Origin: Methylobacter sp. | GTDB taxonomy: Bacteria > Pseudomonadota > Gammaproteobacteria > Methylococcales > Methylomonadaceae | Direction of reading: 5' to 3' | Assembly: GCA_026399025.1 (NCBI GenBank) | Contig: JAPLRU010000049.1 | Location: 166,900 to 230,899, forward strand | Length of the DNA stretch: 64,000 nucleotides | Shown: positions 55,467 to 64,000 of the stretch, one piece after another | How positions within the stretch are numbered: the stretch's first letter is position 1 | Layout: the number at the start of each line of letters is the position of its first letter | Translations under genes and position numbers: made by a program | The notes under the pieces: model-generated | Seen by the model: only the letters and a program-made list of their open reading frames with translations | What the model was told of the DNA's origin: nothing | Databases searched by the model: none

Positions 55467-55955
55467 TTAAGGGGTTTCGAACGATACAGCGTCCCGCACC
55501 AGCAAGCGCCGACATTCATCGGCATTGGGACGTCCCTGTAGATAAGATGCGCCGGGATCGACAGTAAAGCGCGCATCCATCGCTGTGCGTCCCAGCAACA
55601 TCCGAAAACTCATGCTGTCCCGATTGGTCAGCGTCATTTCAGCCTTGATCACCGATTGGCCCAAAACCATCTGGGTTTCTATCACATAGCGGCGCTGTTT
55701 ATGCCCGCCGGAATCCATAACGATGCGGCGGTCTTTAATCGGCGCATGGCACTCAACCGACACATCGCAACGCTTTTGCAAAGGATGAATCGCAAACATC
55801 ACCCAGCGTTGCCCGCCTTTTCGATAAGGCTCGATAGCGAATGCATGCAAAGCCGATGAGCGCGCCCCGGTATCGATTTTCGCTTTAATCTTCATCAGTT
55901 CAAGTTCCGGCAAAGCCACCCATTCGCGCCATCCCAACATCGGTTTATCTATCAT
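55467..55955 (-). CDS. RimB-like retropepsin-fold zinc protease
   Basis: A 162-residue protein of the family annotated as ATP-dependent zinc protease. The aspartic-protease-like motif KIDTGARSSALHA (D at about 28) is the key feature, followed by ECHAPIKDRRIVMDSGG, LTNRDSMSFRMLLGRTAMDA and FTVDPGASYL. RimB of Pseudomonas works with the ribosomal-protein glutamate ligase RimK and processes poly-glutamate tails; no rimK is in the window, so the role is open. Confidence 0.83.
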   Translation of the reverse strand: MIDKPMLGWREWVALPELELMKIKAKIDTGARSSALHAFAIEPYRKGGQRWVMFAIHPLQKRCDVSVECHAPIKDRRIVMDSGGHKQRRYVIETQMVLGQSVIKAEMTLTNRDSMSFRMLLGRTAMDARFTVDPGASYLQGRPNADECRRLLVRDAVSFETP

Positions 55956-56081
55956 CTGTGTAACGCCTTAAGCTAAAGTTATACCTTTATAATCCAAACA
56001 ACTGCCGGAGCCGCTGCAAATGGGCGTTATTATGCTTGAATACAGCAACCGGATAAAACATTTATCAACAAAGGCCGAACC

Positions 56082-57146
56082 ATGTCCGAATCCTTGAGCT
56101 ACGCTTCCGAAAAATCCGGTTTACCGCCCGGCTCATTAGTCCATGTCGGCGAAGTGCATGAACACGAACATAAAATTACCGTCCTTGATTACAACAAATC
56201 GACCTTAACCCAGCGCACCCTGAAAAACATTGAAGACCTGCTACCCTACAAAACCACCGATACCATCACCTGGGTGATTATCGACGGCTTAAAAGACGTT
56301 TCGATTATCGATGCGATCGGCCGACATTTTGATATTCATGCGCTGGTGCTTGAAGACATTCTGAACACCCATCAACGTCCGAAATTCGAGGAATTCGACG
56401 ATTATTTATATATTGTGATCAAAGCGCTGGCGCTGGCCGCCGATGACTTTAACGTCGAATATGAACAGATCAGCCTGTTAGTGTTAAACAAATTCGTGTT
56501 CACCTTCAAGGAAAAGCCCGACGCCATTTTCGATCCCATCGTCACCCGGCTTAACAACGATAAGAGCCATCTCAGAGAGCTTGGCACCGATTATCTGTGT
56601 TATGTGATCATGGACACCATCGTCGACGAATATTTCAGCCTGCAAGACGCGTTCGACGAACTGGTTGAAAATGTTGAAGATGAGTTACTGACCAATCCTT
56701 CGGTGCAAACGCTGTCTACCATCCAGAAAATCAAGCGCGAATTGATTTATTTACGCCGAACCGTATCGCCGCTTCGGGAGTTGCTGGCTTCGATTCAACG
56801 TAGCGAATCGCCGCTGCTGAACGACAAAACCAAGCGCTATTTCGGCGATGTCTACGATCACGCCATTCGGGTGACTGAAGCCATGGAGTCGTACCGGGAT
56901 TTAATCACCGGCATGTTGGATATTTATTTATCCAGCATCAGCAACAAAATGAACGAAACCATGAAAGTGCTGACCGTGTTCGCCTCGGTGTTTATTCCGT
57001 TAACCTTTATCGCCGGCGTCTACGGCATGAATTTCGAGTACATGCCGGAACTGAAATGGCATTGGGGCTATCCGGCATTATGGGGCGTATTCATTGGGAT
57101 AACGGCATTTTTACTCAGGTTCTTCAAGAAAAAGAAATGGATTTAA
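56082..57146 (+). CDS. corA: magnesium/cobalt transporter CorA
   Basis: A 354-residue CorA. Large cytoplasmic N-terminal domain (1-285) with LVLEDILNTHQRPKFEEFDD and the long stalk helix (YDHAIRVTEAMESYRDLITG); two membrane segments near the C-terminus (about 292-313 and 325-345) with the selectivity motif YGMNFEYMPEL between them. It forms a pentameric Mg2+ channel. Length is normal. Single gene. Confidence 0.95.
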   Translation: MSESLSYASEKSGLPPGSLVHVGEVHEHEHKITVLDYNKSTLTQRTLKNIEDLLPYKTTDTITWVIIDGLKDVSIIDAIGRHFDIHALVLEDILNTHQRPKFEEFDDYLYIVIKALALAADDFNVEYEQISLLVLNKFVFTFKEKPDAIFDPIVTRLNNDKSHLRELGTDYLCYVIMDTIVDEYFSLQDAFDELVENVEDELLTNPSVQTLSTIQKIKRELIYLRRTVSPLRELLASIQRSESPLLNDKTKRYFGDVYDHAIRVTEAMESYRDLITGMLDIYLSSISNKMNETMKVLTVFASVFIPLTFIAGVYGMNFEYMPELKWHWGYPALWGVFIGITAFLLRFFKKKKWI

Positions 57147-57530
57147 GCGAAGCGGCAAGCGCACGCTCGGGTTAAAAGCATCCAATAATGCCGATTGCGC
57201 GAAGGTATCCGGATGAGTAAAAAAGATTAAACGACATTTGAACGACGACTTGGCTGAAACTTGATAAATAGCTATTGCCGATTCTAATCCCGCCCTTAAT
57301 GCGCAACGCTTGGCGCGCCAAACCGCAGATGCGAAACAGCGAAAGATTACCCCTCGTGTTTCAAATTCAAGTTAAAATACGTAGATAAGATTATTGAACC
57401 GGTTGCAGGAGAACTCAGGCTTTTTAAGTGACCCCGATATAATCATGCAGTGCTCATTGTTAATTAAGCATCGGCAGCTACTGCGTTCCATTAAGTTATT
57501 TCACTATAAACCAACCACAAAAGAGCATAC
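57147..57530. other. intergenic stretch before motA
   Basis: No gene, tRNA or repeat recognised in these 384 bp. It should carry the motAB promoter; I see no clear sigma-28 site (TAAA ... GCCGATAA). Confidence 0.35.
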
Positions 57531-58379
57531 ATGTTAGTTATTGTCGGATATTTGGTCCTCACTATAGCAATCATGGGCGGATTTATAGGGGGCGGCGGGC
57601 ACCCCGGCGTTCTTTTTCAGCCCTTTGAATTTATTATCATTATTGGCGCTGCGTTGGGGGCTTTTATCTGCGGAAACTCCATGTCCGTGATCAAAGCCTC
57701 GATGAGCCAGGCCACCGGCACCTTAAAAGGCACCCCGTACAGCAAAGAATATTATCTTGAACTGCTGCTGTGTTTTTACGGCATCACCAGCAAAACCCGT
57801 AAAGAAGGCTTATTGTCGTTGGAAGGTATTATCGACGACCCGAAAAGCAGCCCGGTATTTTCGCCCCGCATTCTCGGCGACCACCATTTACTGGAGTTTA
57901 TCTGTGACAACTTGCGTTTGATCGTCACCGGGGTTGAGGTTTACGCGCTGGAAGAGCTGATGGATCAAGAACTCGAAACACATCATGAAGAGGCCCATGC
58001 CCCTATCAAAGCGATCCAAAACATAGCCGATGGCTTACCGGCTTTTGGGATTGTCGCGGCGGTATTGGGCGTGGTCCATACCATGGAATCGGTCGGCATT
58101 CCGCCCTCGGAACTGGGTAAATTGATTGCGGCGGCGCTGGTCGGAACATTTTTGGGTATTCTTCTGGCCTATGGCTATATCGGCCCGGTCGCCGCGGTAA
58201 TGTCGGAGCGCGTGGAAGCCGCGGGCAATGTCTACAAATGCGCCCAAAAAGGCTTGTTGTGTTGCGCTAAAGGCGTGTCTCCGGCTATGACCGCCGAATA
58301 TATGCGTACCATGATTGCCTCCGCAATGCGCCCCAGCTTTCAGGAATTGGAAGCCCAGTTGAGATCCAATAAGGTGTAA
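57531..58379 (+). CDS. motA: flagellar motor stator protein MotA
   Basis: A 282-residue MotA. Four membrane segments (about 1-22, 30-50, 168-190, 200-222), the conserved GGGGHPGVLFQPFEFIIIIG entry, a cytoplasmic loop with the charged LELLLCFYGI...KEGLLSLE region that touches FliG, and IADGLPAFGIVAAVLGVVHT. Forms the proton channel of the stator with MotB, whose gene follows after 5 bp. Supplies the torque unit for the motility steered by the che genes. Confidence 0.95.
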   Translation: MLVIVGYLVLTIAIMGGFIGGGGHPGVLFQPFEFIIIIGAALGAFICGNSMSVIKASMSQATGTLKGTPYSKEYYLELLLCFYGITSKTRKEGLLSLEGIIDDPKSSPVFSPRILGDHHLLEFICDNLRLIVTGVEVYALEELMDQELETHHEEAHAPIKAIQNIADGLPAFGIVAAVLGVVHTMESVGIPPSELGKLIAAALVGTFLGILLAYGYIGPVAAVMSERVEAAGNVYKCAQKGLLCCAKGVSPAMTAEYMRTMIASAMRPSFQELEAQLRSNKV

Positions 58380-58384
58380 TTGCA

Positions 58385-59284
58385 ATGGCCGACCAACAAC
58401 CGATCATCGTCAAAAAAATAAAAAAAGGCGGCCATGCGCATCATGGAGGCGCGTGGAAATTGGCTTACGCCGATTTCGTTACCGCCATGATGGCGTTTTT
58501 TTTATTGATGTGGTTGTTGGGAACAACCAGCGACCCTGAGCGCAAAGGCATTGCCGAATATTTTCAAGATCCCTTTAAAGCCTCCGCCGACGGCGGCCTG
58601 GATACCGGCGACCGGAGCAGCATTATTCAAGGCGGCGGCTCGGACCTGACCACACAAGATCTAGGTCAGGTCGATAAAGGCAGGGAACCTGAAATTAAAG
58701 AGATTACGCCCGAAGAAATTGAAAAACAGGCCGAAGCCATCGAAAAAGAAAAACTCGAAAATTTAAAGGAAAAAATTCTGGAAAAGATAGATTCGTCGCC
58801 GGAATTAACCGAGTTTAAGGATCAAATCAAACTGGAAATAACGTCCGAGGGCTTGCGGATTTTAATCGTCGACGCCCAGAACAGGCCCATGTATAAACTA
58901 GCCAGCGCGGAAACCGAGCCGCAAATCAAATTGATCTTAAGAGCCTTGGCGCCGGTTATTAACGAATTGCCGAACAGAGTCAGCCTCAACGGCCATACCG
59001 ATGCCCGGCCTTTTCCGCCCAACCAGCAAAAATACACCAATTGGGAATTGTCCAGTGATCGAGCCAATGCCGCGCGATACGAACTGACTCAAGGCGGACT
59101 TGCCGAAGAAAAAGTTTTACGGGTGATCGGCTTATCGTCCAGCGTTCCCTACAGCCCCGTCACCGAACCGCTGGACCCGATTAATCGGCGGATTTCGATT
59201 ATCGTGATGAATAAAAAAACCGAACAAGAGATTTTGCAAAGCGTGGGCGACGAATCGGGCAAGGAAGCTGCGCCTCAGGAGTAA
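58385..59284 (+). CDS. motB: flagellar motor stator protein MotB
   Basis: A 299-residue MotB. Short cytoplasmic N-terminus, one membrane helix (about 25-47) with the proton-carrying Asp in WKLAYADFVTAMMAFFLLMW, a charged coiled-coil linker (90-135, EKQAEAIEKEKLENLKEKIL), and an OmpA-type peptidoglycan-binding domain (about 150-275, SLNGHTDARPF, WELSSDRANAARYEL). It anchors the stator in the wall. Confidence 0.95.
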   Translation: MADQQPIIVKKIKKGGHAHHGGAWKLAYADFVTAMMAFFLLMWLLGTTSDPERKGIAEYFQDPFKASADGGLDTGDRSSIIQGGGSDLTTQDLGQVDKGREPEIKEITPEEIEKQAEAIEKEKLENLKEKILEKIDSSPELTEFKDQIKLEITSEGLRILIVDAQNRPMYKLASAETEPQIKLILRALAPVINELPNRVSLNGHTDARPFPPNQQKYTNWELSSDRANAARYELTQGGLAEEKVLRVIGLSSSVPYSPVTEPLDPINRRISIIVMNKKTEQEILQSVGDESGKEAAPQE

Positions 59285-59440
59285 GCCATAACGACTAAGG
59301 CAGCTACAATTGCAACAATAAAACGCAGATACCCAAAGTAAGCGTTATGATTAACACGGATTTTTCATAACTTATCCTGTTTATCATAATAAACACGGTC
59401 ATCTGCGTTCTATTACACGCTTTACCGAGTAGTTATCCCA

Positions 59441-60451
59441 CTACCCCATCCCATAAAAATCCTTATACCATTGCACAAAGTTTCTAATGCCGTCTTCGAG
59501 CAATGTGGCGGGTTTATAGCCCAAATCATCCACCAGCTCCGAAACGTCCGCGTAAGTCTCAGGCACATCTCCGGGCTGCATCGGTAATAAATTCTTTATC
59601 GCCGCTTTACCCAAACATTTTTCCAAGGTCTCAATAAACGTTAACAAAGGCACCGGCTGATTGTTGCCTATGTTGTATAAACGGTAAGGGGCAAAACTGC
59701 TCGCCGGATCCGGATTTTCACTCCGCCAATCCGCATTGGCCTGGGCCGGTTGATCGATAACCCTGATAATGCCTTCGACGATATCGTCTATATAAGTAAA
59801 ATCACGGCGATGGTTGCCGTAATTAAATACATCGATCGGTTTTCCTTCCATGATATTGCGGGTGAACAAAAACAGCGACATGTCCGGCCGCCCCCAGGGT
59901 CCGTATACGGTAAAAAAACGCAAACCGGTGGTCGGTAGTTTATAAAGATGGCTGTAAGTGTGGGCCATTAATTCATTGGCTTTTTTAGTCGCCGCATAAA
60001 GAGACACCGGATGATCGACAGTATCGTGAATGGAAAACGGCATTTTGGTATTCGCGCCGTAAACCGAACTGGACGAGGCGTAAGCTAAATGCTCGACCGT
60101 ATGATGCCTGCATCCTTCCAGTATATTGATAAAGCCCACGATATTCGCATCGATATAGGCATGAGGATGCGTTATCGAATAACGCACACCGGCTTGAGCC
60201 GCCAAGTGCATGACGCGTTGAAACCGCTCTCGGGCGAAAAGCGCTTCGACGGCTGCTTTATCGGCAATTTCAAGCTTAATGAATTTAAAACGATCATAAC
60301 CTCGCAACCGTTCCAGCCGCGCCAACTTCAAATTGACATCGTAATAATCGTTAAGATTGTCGATGCCGACAACCTCGTCGCCCCGCTCCAGTAATTTCAG
60401 ACTAAGGCTTGCACCTATAAATCCGGCGGCTCCTGTGACCAATATTTTCAA
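59441..60451 (-). CDS. NAD-dependent epimerase, UDP-glucuronate 4-epimerase-like
   Basis: A 336-residue extended SDR enzyme. Rossmann motif [15 protein letters not shown], then [18 protein letters not shown]; catalytic [15 protein letters not shown] and [13 protein letters not shown] (Tyr-x3-Lys), then [20 protein letters not shown] and [19 protein letters not shown]. This set is typical of UDP-glucuronate (UDP-galacturonate-forming) 4-epimerases used in capsule or LPS synthesis. No other polysaccharide gene is adjacent, so the product's use is unknown. Confidence 0.9.
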   Translation of the reverse strand: MKILVTGAAGFIGASLSLKLLERGDEVVGIDNLNDYYDVNLKLARLERLRGYDRFKFIKLEIADKAAVEALFARERFQRVMHLAAQAGVRYSITHPHAYIDANIVGFINILEGCRHHTVEHLAYASSSSVYGANTKMPFSIHDTVDHPVSLYAATKKANELMAHTYSHLYKLPTTGLRFFTVYGPWGRPDMSLFLFTRNIMEGKPIDVFNYGNHRRDFTYIDDIVEGIIRVIDQPAQANADWRSENPDPASSFAPYRLYNIGNNQPVPLLTFIETLEKCLGKAAIKNLLPMQPGDVPETYADVSELVDDLGYKPATLLEDGIRNFVQWYKDFYGMG

Positions 60452-60541
60452 AAAGCTGTCTCCCTTGTTGATTAAAATATTTAATTATTCGGCTCTTGTC
60501 CGCTGACCTGACGGCGACTCATGCAGTACTTTTATGCAGCG

Positions 60542-60979
60542 CTATCGAGTCCGGGGCTGCCCCTGAATAGTGGCGACGATACGCCTGCCGCCGCCCCGCT
60601 TGCGATGTTCGCACAAATAAATACCCTGCCAAATCCCCAGATTAAGCGCGCCTTTGCTAATCGGAATAGTGCAACTGGAACCCAACAGGCAATTTTTTAT
60701 ATGTGCCGGCATGTCGTCATTGCCTTCATAACAATGCTGATAATAAGGCGCGTCTTCCGGCACAAATCGATTGAAATGACTTTCCAAGTCCTGCCGCACG
60801 GTAGGGTCGGCGTTTTCGTTAATCGTTAACGATGCCGAAGTATGCTTGATAAAAAGGTGCAATAAGCCGCATTCTACGTTAGCCAGTTCAGGAATAGCCT
60901 TTAGGATTTCAGCGGTAATCAAATGAAATCCCCTATTTTTTTCTGATAATGAAAACTCTCTTTGTATCCACATTAACAA
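60542..60979 (-). CDS. YjbQ/UPF0047 family protein
   Basis: A 145-residue protein with the family motif [20 protein letters not shown], then [10 protein letters not shown] and [17 protein letters not shown]. YjbQ proteins can restore thiamine phosphate synthesis in mutants lacking ThiE and carry a conserved His/Cys site; the natural role is still uncertain. A Nudix-ThiE fusion gene lies next upstream on the same strand, across a MITE-like element. Confidence 0.88.
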   Translation of the reverse strand: MLMWIQREFSLSEKNRGFHLITAEILKAIPELANVECGLLHLFIKHTSASLTINENADPTVRQDLESHFNRFVPEDAPYYQHCYEGNDDMPAHIKNCLLGSSCTIPISKGALNLGIWQGIYLCEHRKRGGGRRIVATIQGQPRTR

Positions 60980-61165
60980 AACCTGCCGTATGACTTAAGA
61001 TGCCGCAGCAAACGGCATATGAAAAAAAAGTGTTCTATTATAAAGTCAGCATCCGCTACATCGTTATAAGTTCTTTTAACATTTTTCGGGCGGGAAAAAT
61101 ATAAAGCTATGAATGATGTTTTTTATAACAAGAGAGCAAGCCGCGGCGAAGTTTGCGTTCTGAAA

Positions 61166-61460
61166 TATAGAGCCCGGAATTAATAGAGCGACACAAAGCC
61201 TGAGAGGATCTGCTATCGTTCCCACGCTCCGGAGACTGTGAAAGTATTCGTTTTAGAACAAAAGCAAAAGCATTCACCACGAAGGCACGAAGGACACGAA
61301 GTTTTCAATACATTGAGTTTAAACAATTATTTTTCCTTCGTGATCTTCGTGGTGATCTTCGTGCCTTCGTGGTGAATAGGTTTTTAAACTCATTTTGATA
61401 ATATTTTCACAGTCTCTCCGGCGTGGGAACGATGTCGCTTTATTCGCTCTGGACTCTATA
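61166..61460. mobile_element. MITE-like element, copy 2 (295 bp)
   Basis: Same ends as copy 1 at 30995: tatagagcccggaattaata (61166) and ctctggactctata (61460), with gcgaca / tgtcgc inside. The inner inverted pair ggagactgtgaaagtatt / aatattttcacagtctctcc encloses the CACGAAG core, here in the opposite orientation to copy 1: attcgttttagaacaaaagc is on the left instead of, inverted, on the right. A 12-bp unit of the core (gatcttcgtggt) is duplicated near 61340-61365. No transposase gene. Confidence 0.82.
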
Positions 61461-61470
61461 CTATTTCCAG

Positions 61471-62394
61471 TCACTCCAAAAAAGCCCTGATGGCCGCTAT
61501 CCCTTGGCCTCCGCTGTGCCGTGCTGTAATCAGGTTGGACTCGCTCATGCCGCCCAAAGCGTAAACCGGCAGGTTGACCTTGGCAACCAGTTCGGTAAAT
61601 TGCTCCCAGCCCAATGATGGAGCCCCCGGATGGGTTGAAGTCGCCGATACCGGGGCTAAAACGGCAAAATCCACGCCCAGGTTTTGCGCGTGTTGCAGTT
61701 GTTCAAGGTTATGACAGGACGCGGCCAGCCATTTGCCGTGCTCGGGACGTTGGGTTAACGCCATTAAATGATGGCTGGTCAGATGTATACCGTCTACGTC
61801 TACCGAATAGTCAACGGCGGAATTCATTAACAACAGCGCCTGATGCTGTTTGCATAAGGGATAAGCCTGTTCAATAAACCTTACCACAGCTGCGGAAGAC
61901 AAGGTTTTCAATCTGGCCTGGATCAATTTGATGCCTTTGTTCACTATTTTTTGCAGATTCGGCACTAACAAAGCCTCATCCGCATCATCCAAAATCGCAT
62001 AATAAGGCGGCAATCGGGCCGCGGTAATGATCGGCCGATTGGCGGCGGGAAATTCGTAATGGTCCAGTTCAGCCGGAGCCACCCATTTAAACGGCTGGCC
62101 TTCGCAGCTTTCGGCTTCGCCTGAAAATTGATCGACTAAAAAGACCTTGAGCTGTACGAACCGATCGGGATAGCGATGGTTAACGGTAATCAGCGGGCTT
62201 GCCTTTATCACCGTGATGTTAAGTTCTTCTTTGAGTTCGCGGGCCAATGCAAATTCCGCTGTTTCGGACGGTTCGATTTTACCGCCGGGGAATTCCCAGA
62301 AACCGCCTTGATGTAAACCGGCATGGCGCAGGGAAATCAGAATGTTTCCTTGCGGATTTTTGACGACGCCTACGGCGACTTGAAGTGGTTTCAT
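61471..62394 (-). CDS. Nudix hydrolase fused to a thiamine-phosphate-synthase-like domain
   Basis: A 307-residue two-domain protein. Residues 1-130 are a MutT-type Nudix domain with the full Nudix box GGKIEPSETAEFALARELKE followed by ELN (GX5EX7REUXEEXGU), expected to clear 8-oxo-dGTP. Residues 140-307 form a ThiE-like TIM barrel (KGIKLIQARLKTLSS, DGIHLTSHHLM, HPGAPSLGWEQF, VYALGGMSESNLITARHSGG). This fusion is common in gammaproteobacteria; the ThiE-like half often lacks full activity, and whether it is active here cannot be told. It lies 11 bp from the MITE-like element on its 3' side. Confidence 0.9.
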   Translation of the reverse strand: MKPLQVAVGVVKNPQGNILISLRHAGLHQGGFWEFPGGKIEPSETAEFALARELKEELNITVIKASPLITVNHRYPDRFVQLKVFLVDQFSGEAESCEGQPFKWVAPAELDHYEFPAANRPIITAARLPPYYAILDDADEALLVPNLQKIVNKGIKLIQARLKTLSSAAVVRFIEQAYPLCKQHQALLLMNSAVDYSVDVDGIHLTSHHLMALTQRPEHGKWLAASCHNLEQLQHAQNLGVDFAVLAPVSATSTHPGAPSLGWEQFTELVAKVNLPVYALGGMSESNLITARHSGGQGIAAIRAFLE

Positions 62395-62488
62395 AGGCTA
62401 GCGGACGCTGGAGCGCCCAAGACTGCATTCCCACGCCGGAGCGAGGGAACGATAATCTCGGGCTTTAATCTGAAACTTTTCTTTTATT

Positions 62489-63703
62489 TTAAGTCCGATA
62501 TTCGGCATTGATTTTTACGTAGTCATAAGACAAATCGCAGGTTAACACCTCCTGCATTGCGTCGCCGCGACCCAGTTTGACGGTCACGGTGATCTCTTCC
62601 CGATTCATCACCCGTTGTCCGGCCTCCTCGGTGTAATCATCCGCTCTACCGCCGTTCCTGACGATACAGACATCATCCAGGTACAGCTGTACGTTTTCCA
62701 GCACCATATTTTCGACACCGGCGCGACCGACCGCGGCCAATATCCGCCCCCAGTTAGGGTCGCCGGCAAAAAACGCGGTTTTTACCAACGGCGAATGGGC
62801 GATGGTTTTGCCGACACGCACCGCTTCTTCATCGCTCAAGGCCTGCTCAACCACGATGCGCATGAGCTTGGTTGCGCCCTCCCCGTCCCTGACGATGGCT
62901 TCCGCCAATTGTTTACAAACGGTCATTACCGCATCGGCAAAAACTTTATAGTTTTCGCTGTCCTGTTTAATTTCAGGAACCTGCGAGCAGCCGCTGGCCA
63001 TCACTACGCAAGCGTCATTGGTCGAGGTGTCGCCATCGACAGTGATCCGGTTAAATGACTGCTCAACGGCCACAGCCAGACATTCTTGCAACAAAGCTTG
63101 ATCGATTTTCGCATCGGTCGCGATAAAGCCCAGCATGGTCGCCATATTCGGCTGAATCATGCCCGCGCCTTTGGAAATACCGTTGAGGGTGATGGTTTGA
63201 CCGTCCATCACAATAACTATGGATACGCCTTTAGCGAAGGTATCCGTGGTCATAATCGCCTGAGCCGCTTTGGCCCAGTTGTCGGCATTAAGATTGTTTA
63301 CGGCTTCCGGCAAGGCCGCTTTGATTTTGTCGACAGCCAACGGTTGACCTATAACACCGGTAGAAAAAGGCAGTACCTGGGTAGCAACGCCACCGACCAC
63401 TTCGGCTAAATCGGCGCAAGTCGCCAAAGCATCGCGCATACCCTGCTCTCCGGTACCGGCATTGGCATTGCCCGAATTAATCAGCAACCAGCGCGGCGCA
63501 TCGGCCAAATTGGCTTTCGCCACATGCACGGGCGCGGCGCAAAAGGCGTTTTGGGTAAAAACCGCCGCACAGGTCGAATGCTCGTCCATTTGAATCACCA
63601 GAATATCATCCCTGACGGTTTGCTTGATGCCTGCGTTTGCGGTGCCCAGCGTTATGCCGGGAACTTCATGCATGATCGGAAAATTGCACTGCCCTACTGC
63701 CAT
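62489..63703 (-). CDS. argJ: bifunctional glutamate N-acetyltransferase/ornithine acetyltransferase
   Basis: A 404-residue ArgJ of the cyclic arginine pathway, recycling acetyl groups from N-acetylornithine to glutamate. Visible: NAFCAAPVHVAKANL, LLINSGNANAGTGEQGM, the autocleavage site KGAGMIQPNMATMLGF, whose Thr becomes the N-terminal nucleophile of the beta chain, TVDGDTSTNDACVVMASG and RDGEGATKLMRIVVEQA. Length and motifs are normal. Stands alone on the minus strand. Confidence 0.95.
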   Translation of the reverse strand: MAVGQCNFPIMHEVPGITLGTANAGIKQTVRDDILVIQMDEHSTCAAVFTQNAFCAAPVHVAKANLADAPRWLLINSGNANAGTGEQGMRDALATCADLAEVVGGVATQVLPFSTGVIGQPLAVDKIKAALPEAVNNLNADNWAKAAQAIMTTDTFAKGVSIVIVMDGQTITLNGISKGAGMIQPNMATMLGFIATDAKIDQALLQECLAVAVEQSFNRITVDGDTSTNDACVVMASGCSQVPEIKQDSENYKVFADAVMTVCKQLAEAIVRDGEGATKLMRIVVEQALSDEEAVRVGKTIAHSPLVKTAFFAGDPNWGRILAAVGRAGVENMVLENVQLYLDDVCIVRNGGRADDYTEEAGQRVMNREEITVTVKLGRGDAMQEVLTCDLSYDYVKINAEYRT

Positions 63704-63720
63704 TTGTAAGCCTCGTTAAG

Positions 63721-63864
63721 TTAAGCGGATAGATCACATTTGGCCTTTATCGTTAAATAAAGGCCTTCAATGACTTCTTTTTTTGCGTAAATTAAATTAA
63801 TGCTGTTCGCCATTTCAATGGCGTCATATTCATGAGCTAAATGATTTCTTATGTTTCTTAGTAA
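63721..63864 (-). pseudogene. fragment of a HEPN-like protein
   Basis: The minus-strand frame from a stop at 63865 reads LLRNIRNHLAHEYDAIEMAN followed by SINLIYAKKEVIEGLYLTIK and a stop at 63721. The RNxxxHxxAHEY pattern resembles the core motif of HEPN/HepT-type proteins. Only the C-terminal part is present and it abuts a transposase end, so it is probably the tail of a gene cut by the insertion. An ATG at 63813 could start a 30-residue product of no likely function. Confidence 0.35.
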
Positions 63865-63875
63865 CTACTCGCCCC

Positions 63876-64000
63876 CTAAATATCAAACTTACCCGCCAAA
63901 GCCAATTGCACAGCAATGAGCGGGTTATATCCCTTATTTGCCATAGTTTGCAAATAGCTTGAAATGCGGCAATAGGCCTTGGCATAATCTTCCGACCGAA
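63876..64000 (-). mobile_element. C-terminus of a transposase, IS66-like (runs off the window)
   Basis: The minus-strand frame entering at the window edge reads RSEDYAKAYCRISSYLQTMA and NKGYNPLIAVQLALAGKFDI before the stop at 63876. The pattern (FCRxxSYxxTxxKxGxNxLxAIxxAL) recalls the end of IS66-family transposases. Partial gene; family call from memory only. Confidence 0.5.

Overview
The window reads as chromosome of a gammaproteobacterium, most likely a methanotroph of the order Methylococcales. That placement is an inference. It rests on a cytochrome P460, an exported MxaD-like SRPBCC protein next to a YVTN beta-propeller protein, and gammaproteobacterial housekeeping blocks (lptD-surA, amgK-murU, radA, corA, motAB). 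No rRNA is present; there is one tRNA, tRNA-Leu(CAA).

Layout. (1) 0-20 kb, plus strand: signalling and chemotaxis. A multi-PAS NarX-like histidine kinase and a NarL-type regulator are followed by two copies of a chemotaxis operon. Copy 1 keeps cheY, cheD and cheB, with remnants of an MCP gene and cheR. Copy 2 starts with a second NarL-type regulator and keeps an MCP gene, a STAS gene, cheA, a second MCP gene, cheW and cheR, with remnants of cheY and cheB. The losses are complementary, so the two copies together make about one full set. A GGDEF-EAL protein closes the region. (2) 20-38 kb: mostly housekeeping. It holds a DHH phosphoesterase beside cysC, dodecin, murU and amgK (peptidoglycan recycling), lptD-surA (outer-membrane biogenesis), an orphan DbpA-like RNA-binding protein, RNase D, the MxaD-like/YVTN pair, pabB, cytochrome P460, a DnaJ-Sel1 protein and a double FecR protein. 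(3) 38.9-53.6 kb, minus strand: accessory region. A HipH/YjjJ-like kinase precedes an island bounded by two broken integrase genes; one of them lies beside the 3' end of tRNA-Leu. The island is one long, largely overlapping type I restriction-modification operon (hsdR ... hsdS ... hsdM). Inserted in it are a PrrC-family anticodon nuclease, a DUF1016/YhcG nuclease and four toxin-antitoxin cassettes, some decayed. Short orphan copies of hsdM starts, an hsdS start and an hsdS end mark where cassettes entered. (4) 53.8-64 kb: radA, a RimB-like protease, corA, motAB (the stator for the chemotaxis system), a UDP-glucuronate epimerase, yjbQ, a Nudix-ThiE fusion and argJ, ending in an IS66-type transposase tail.

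Mobile and repeated DNA is common. There are two copies of a TATAGAGTCC-ended MITE-like element, a 153-bp MITE that landed exactly before the stop codon of a pemK-like toxin gene with an 8-bp target duplication, a dispersed CACGAAG palindrome and several hairpin repeats. All similarity statements come from reading the sequence; no database search was run.
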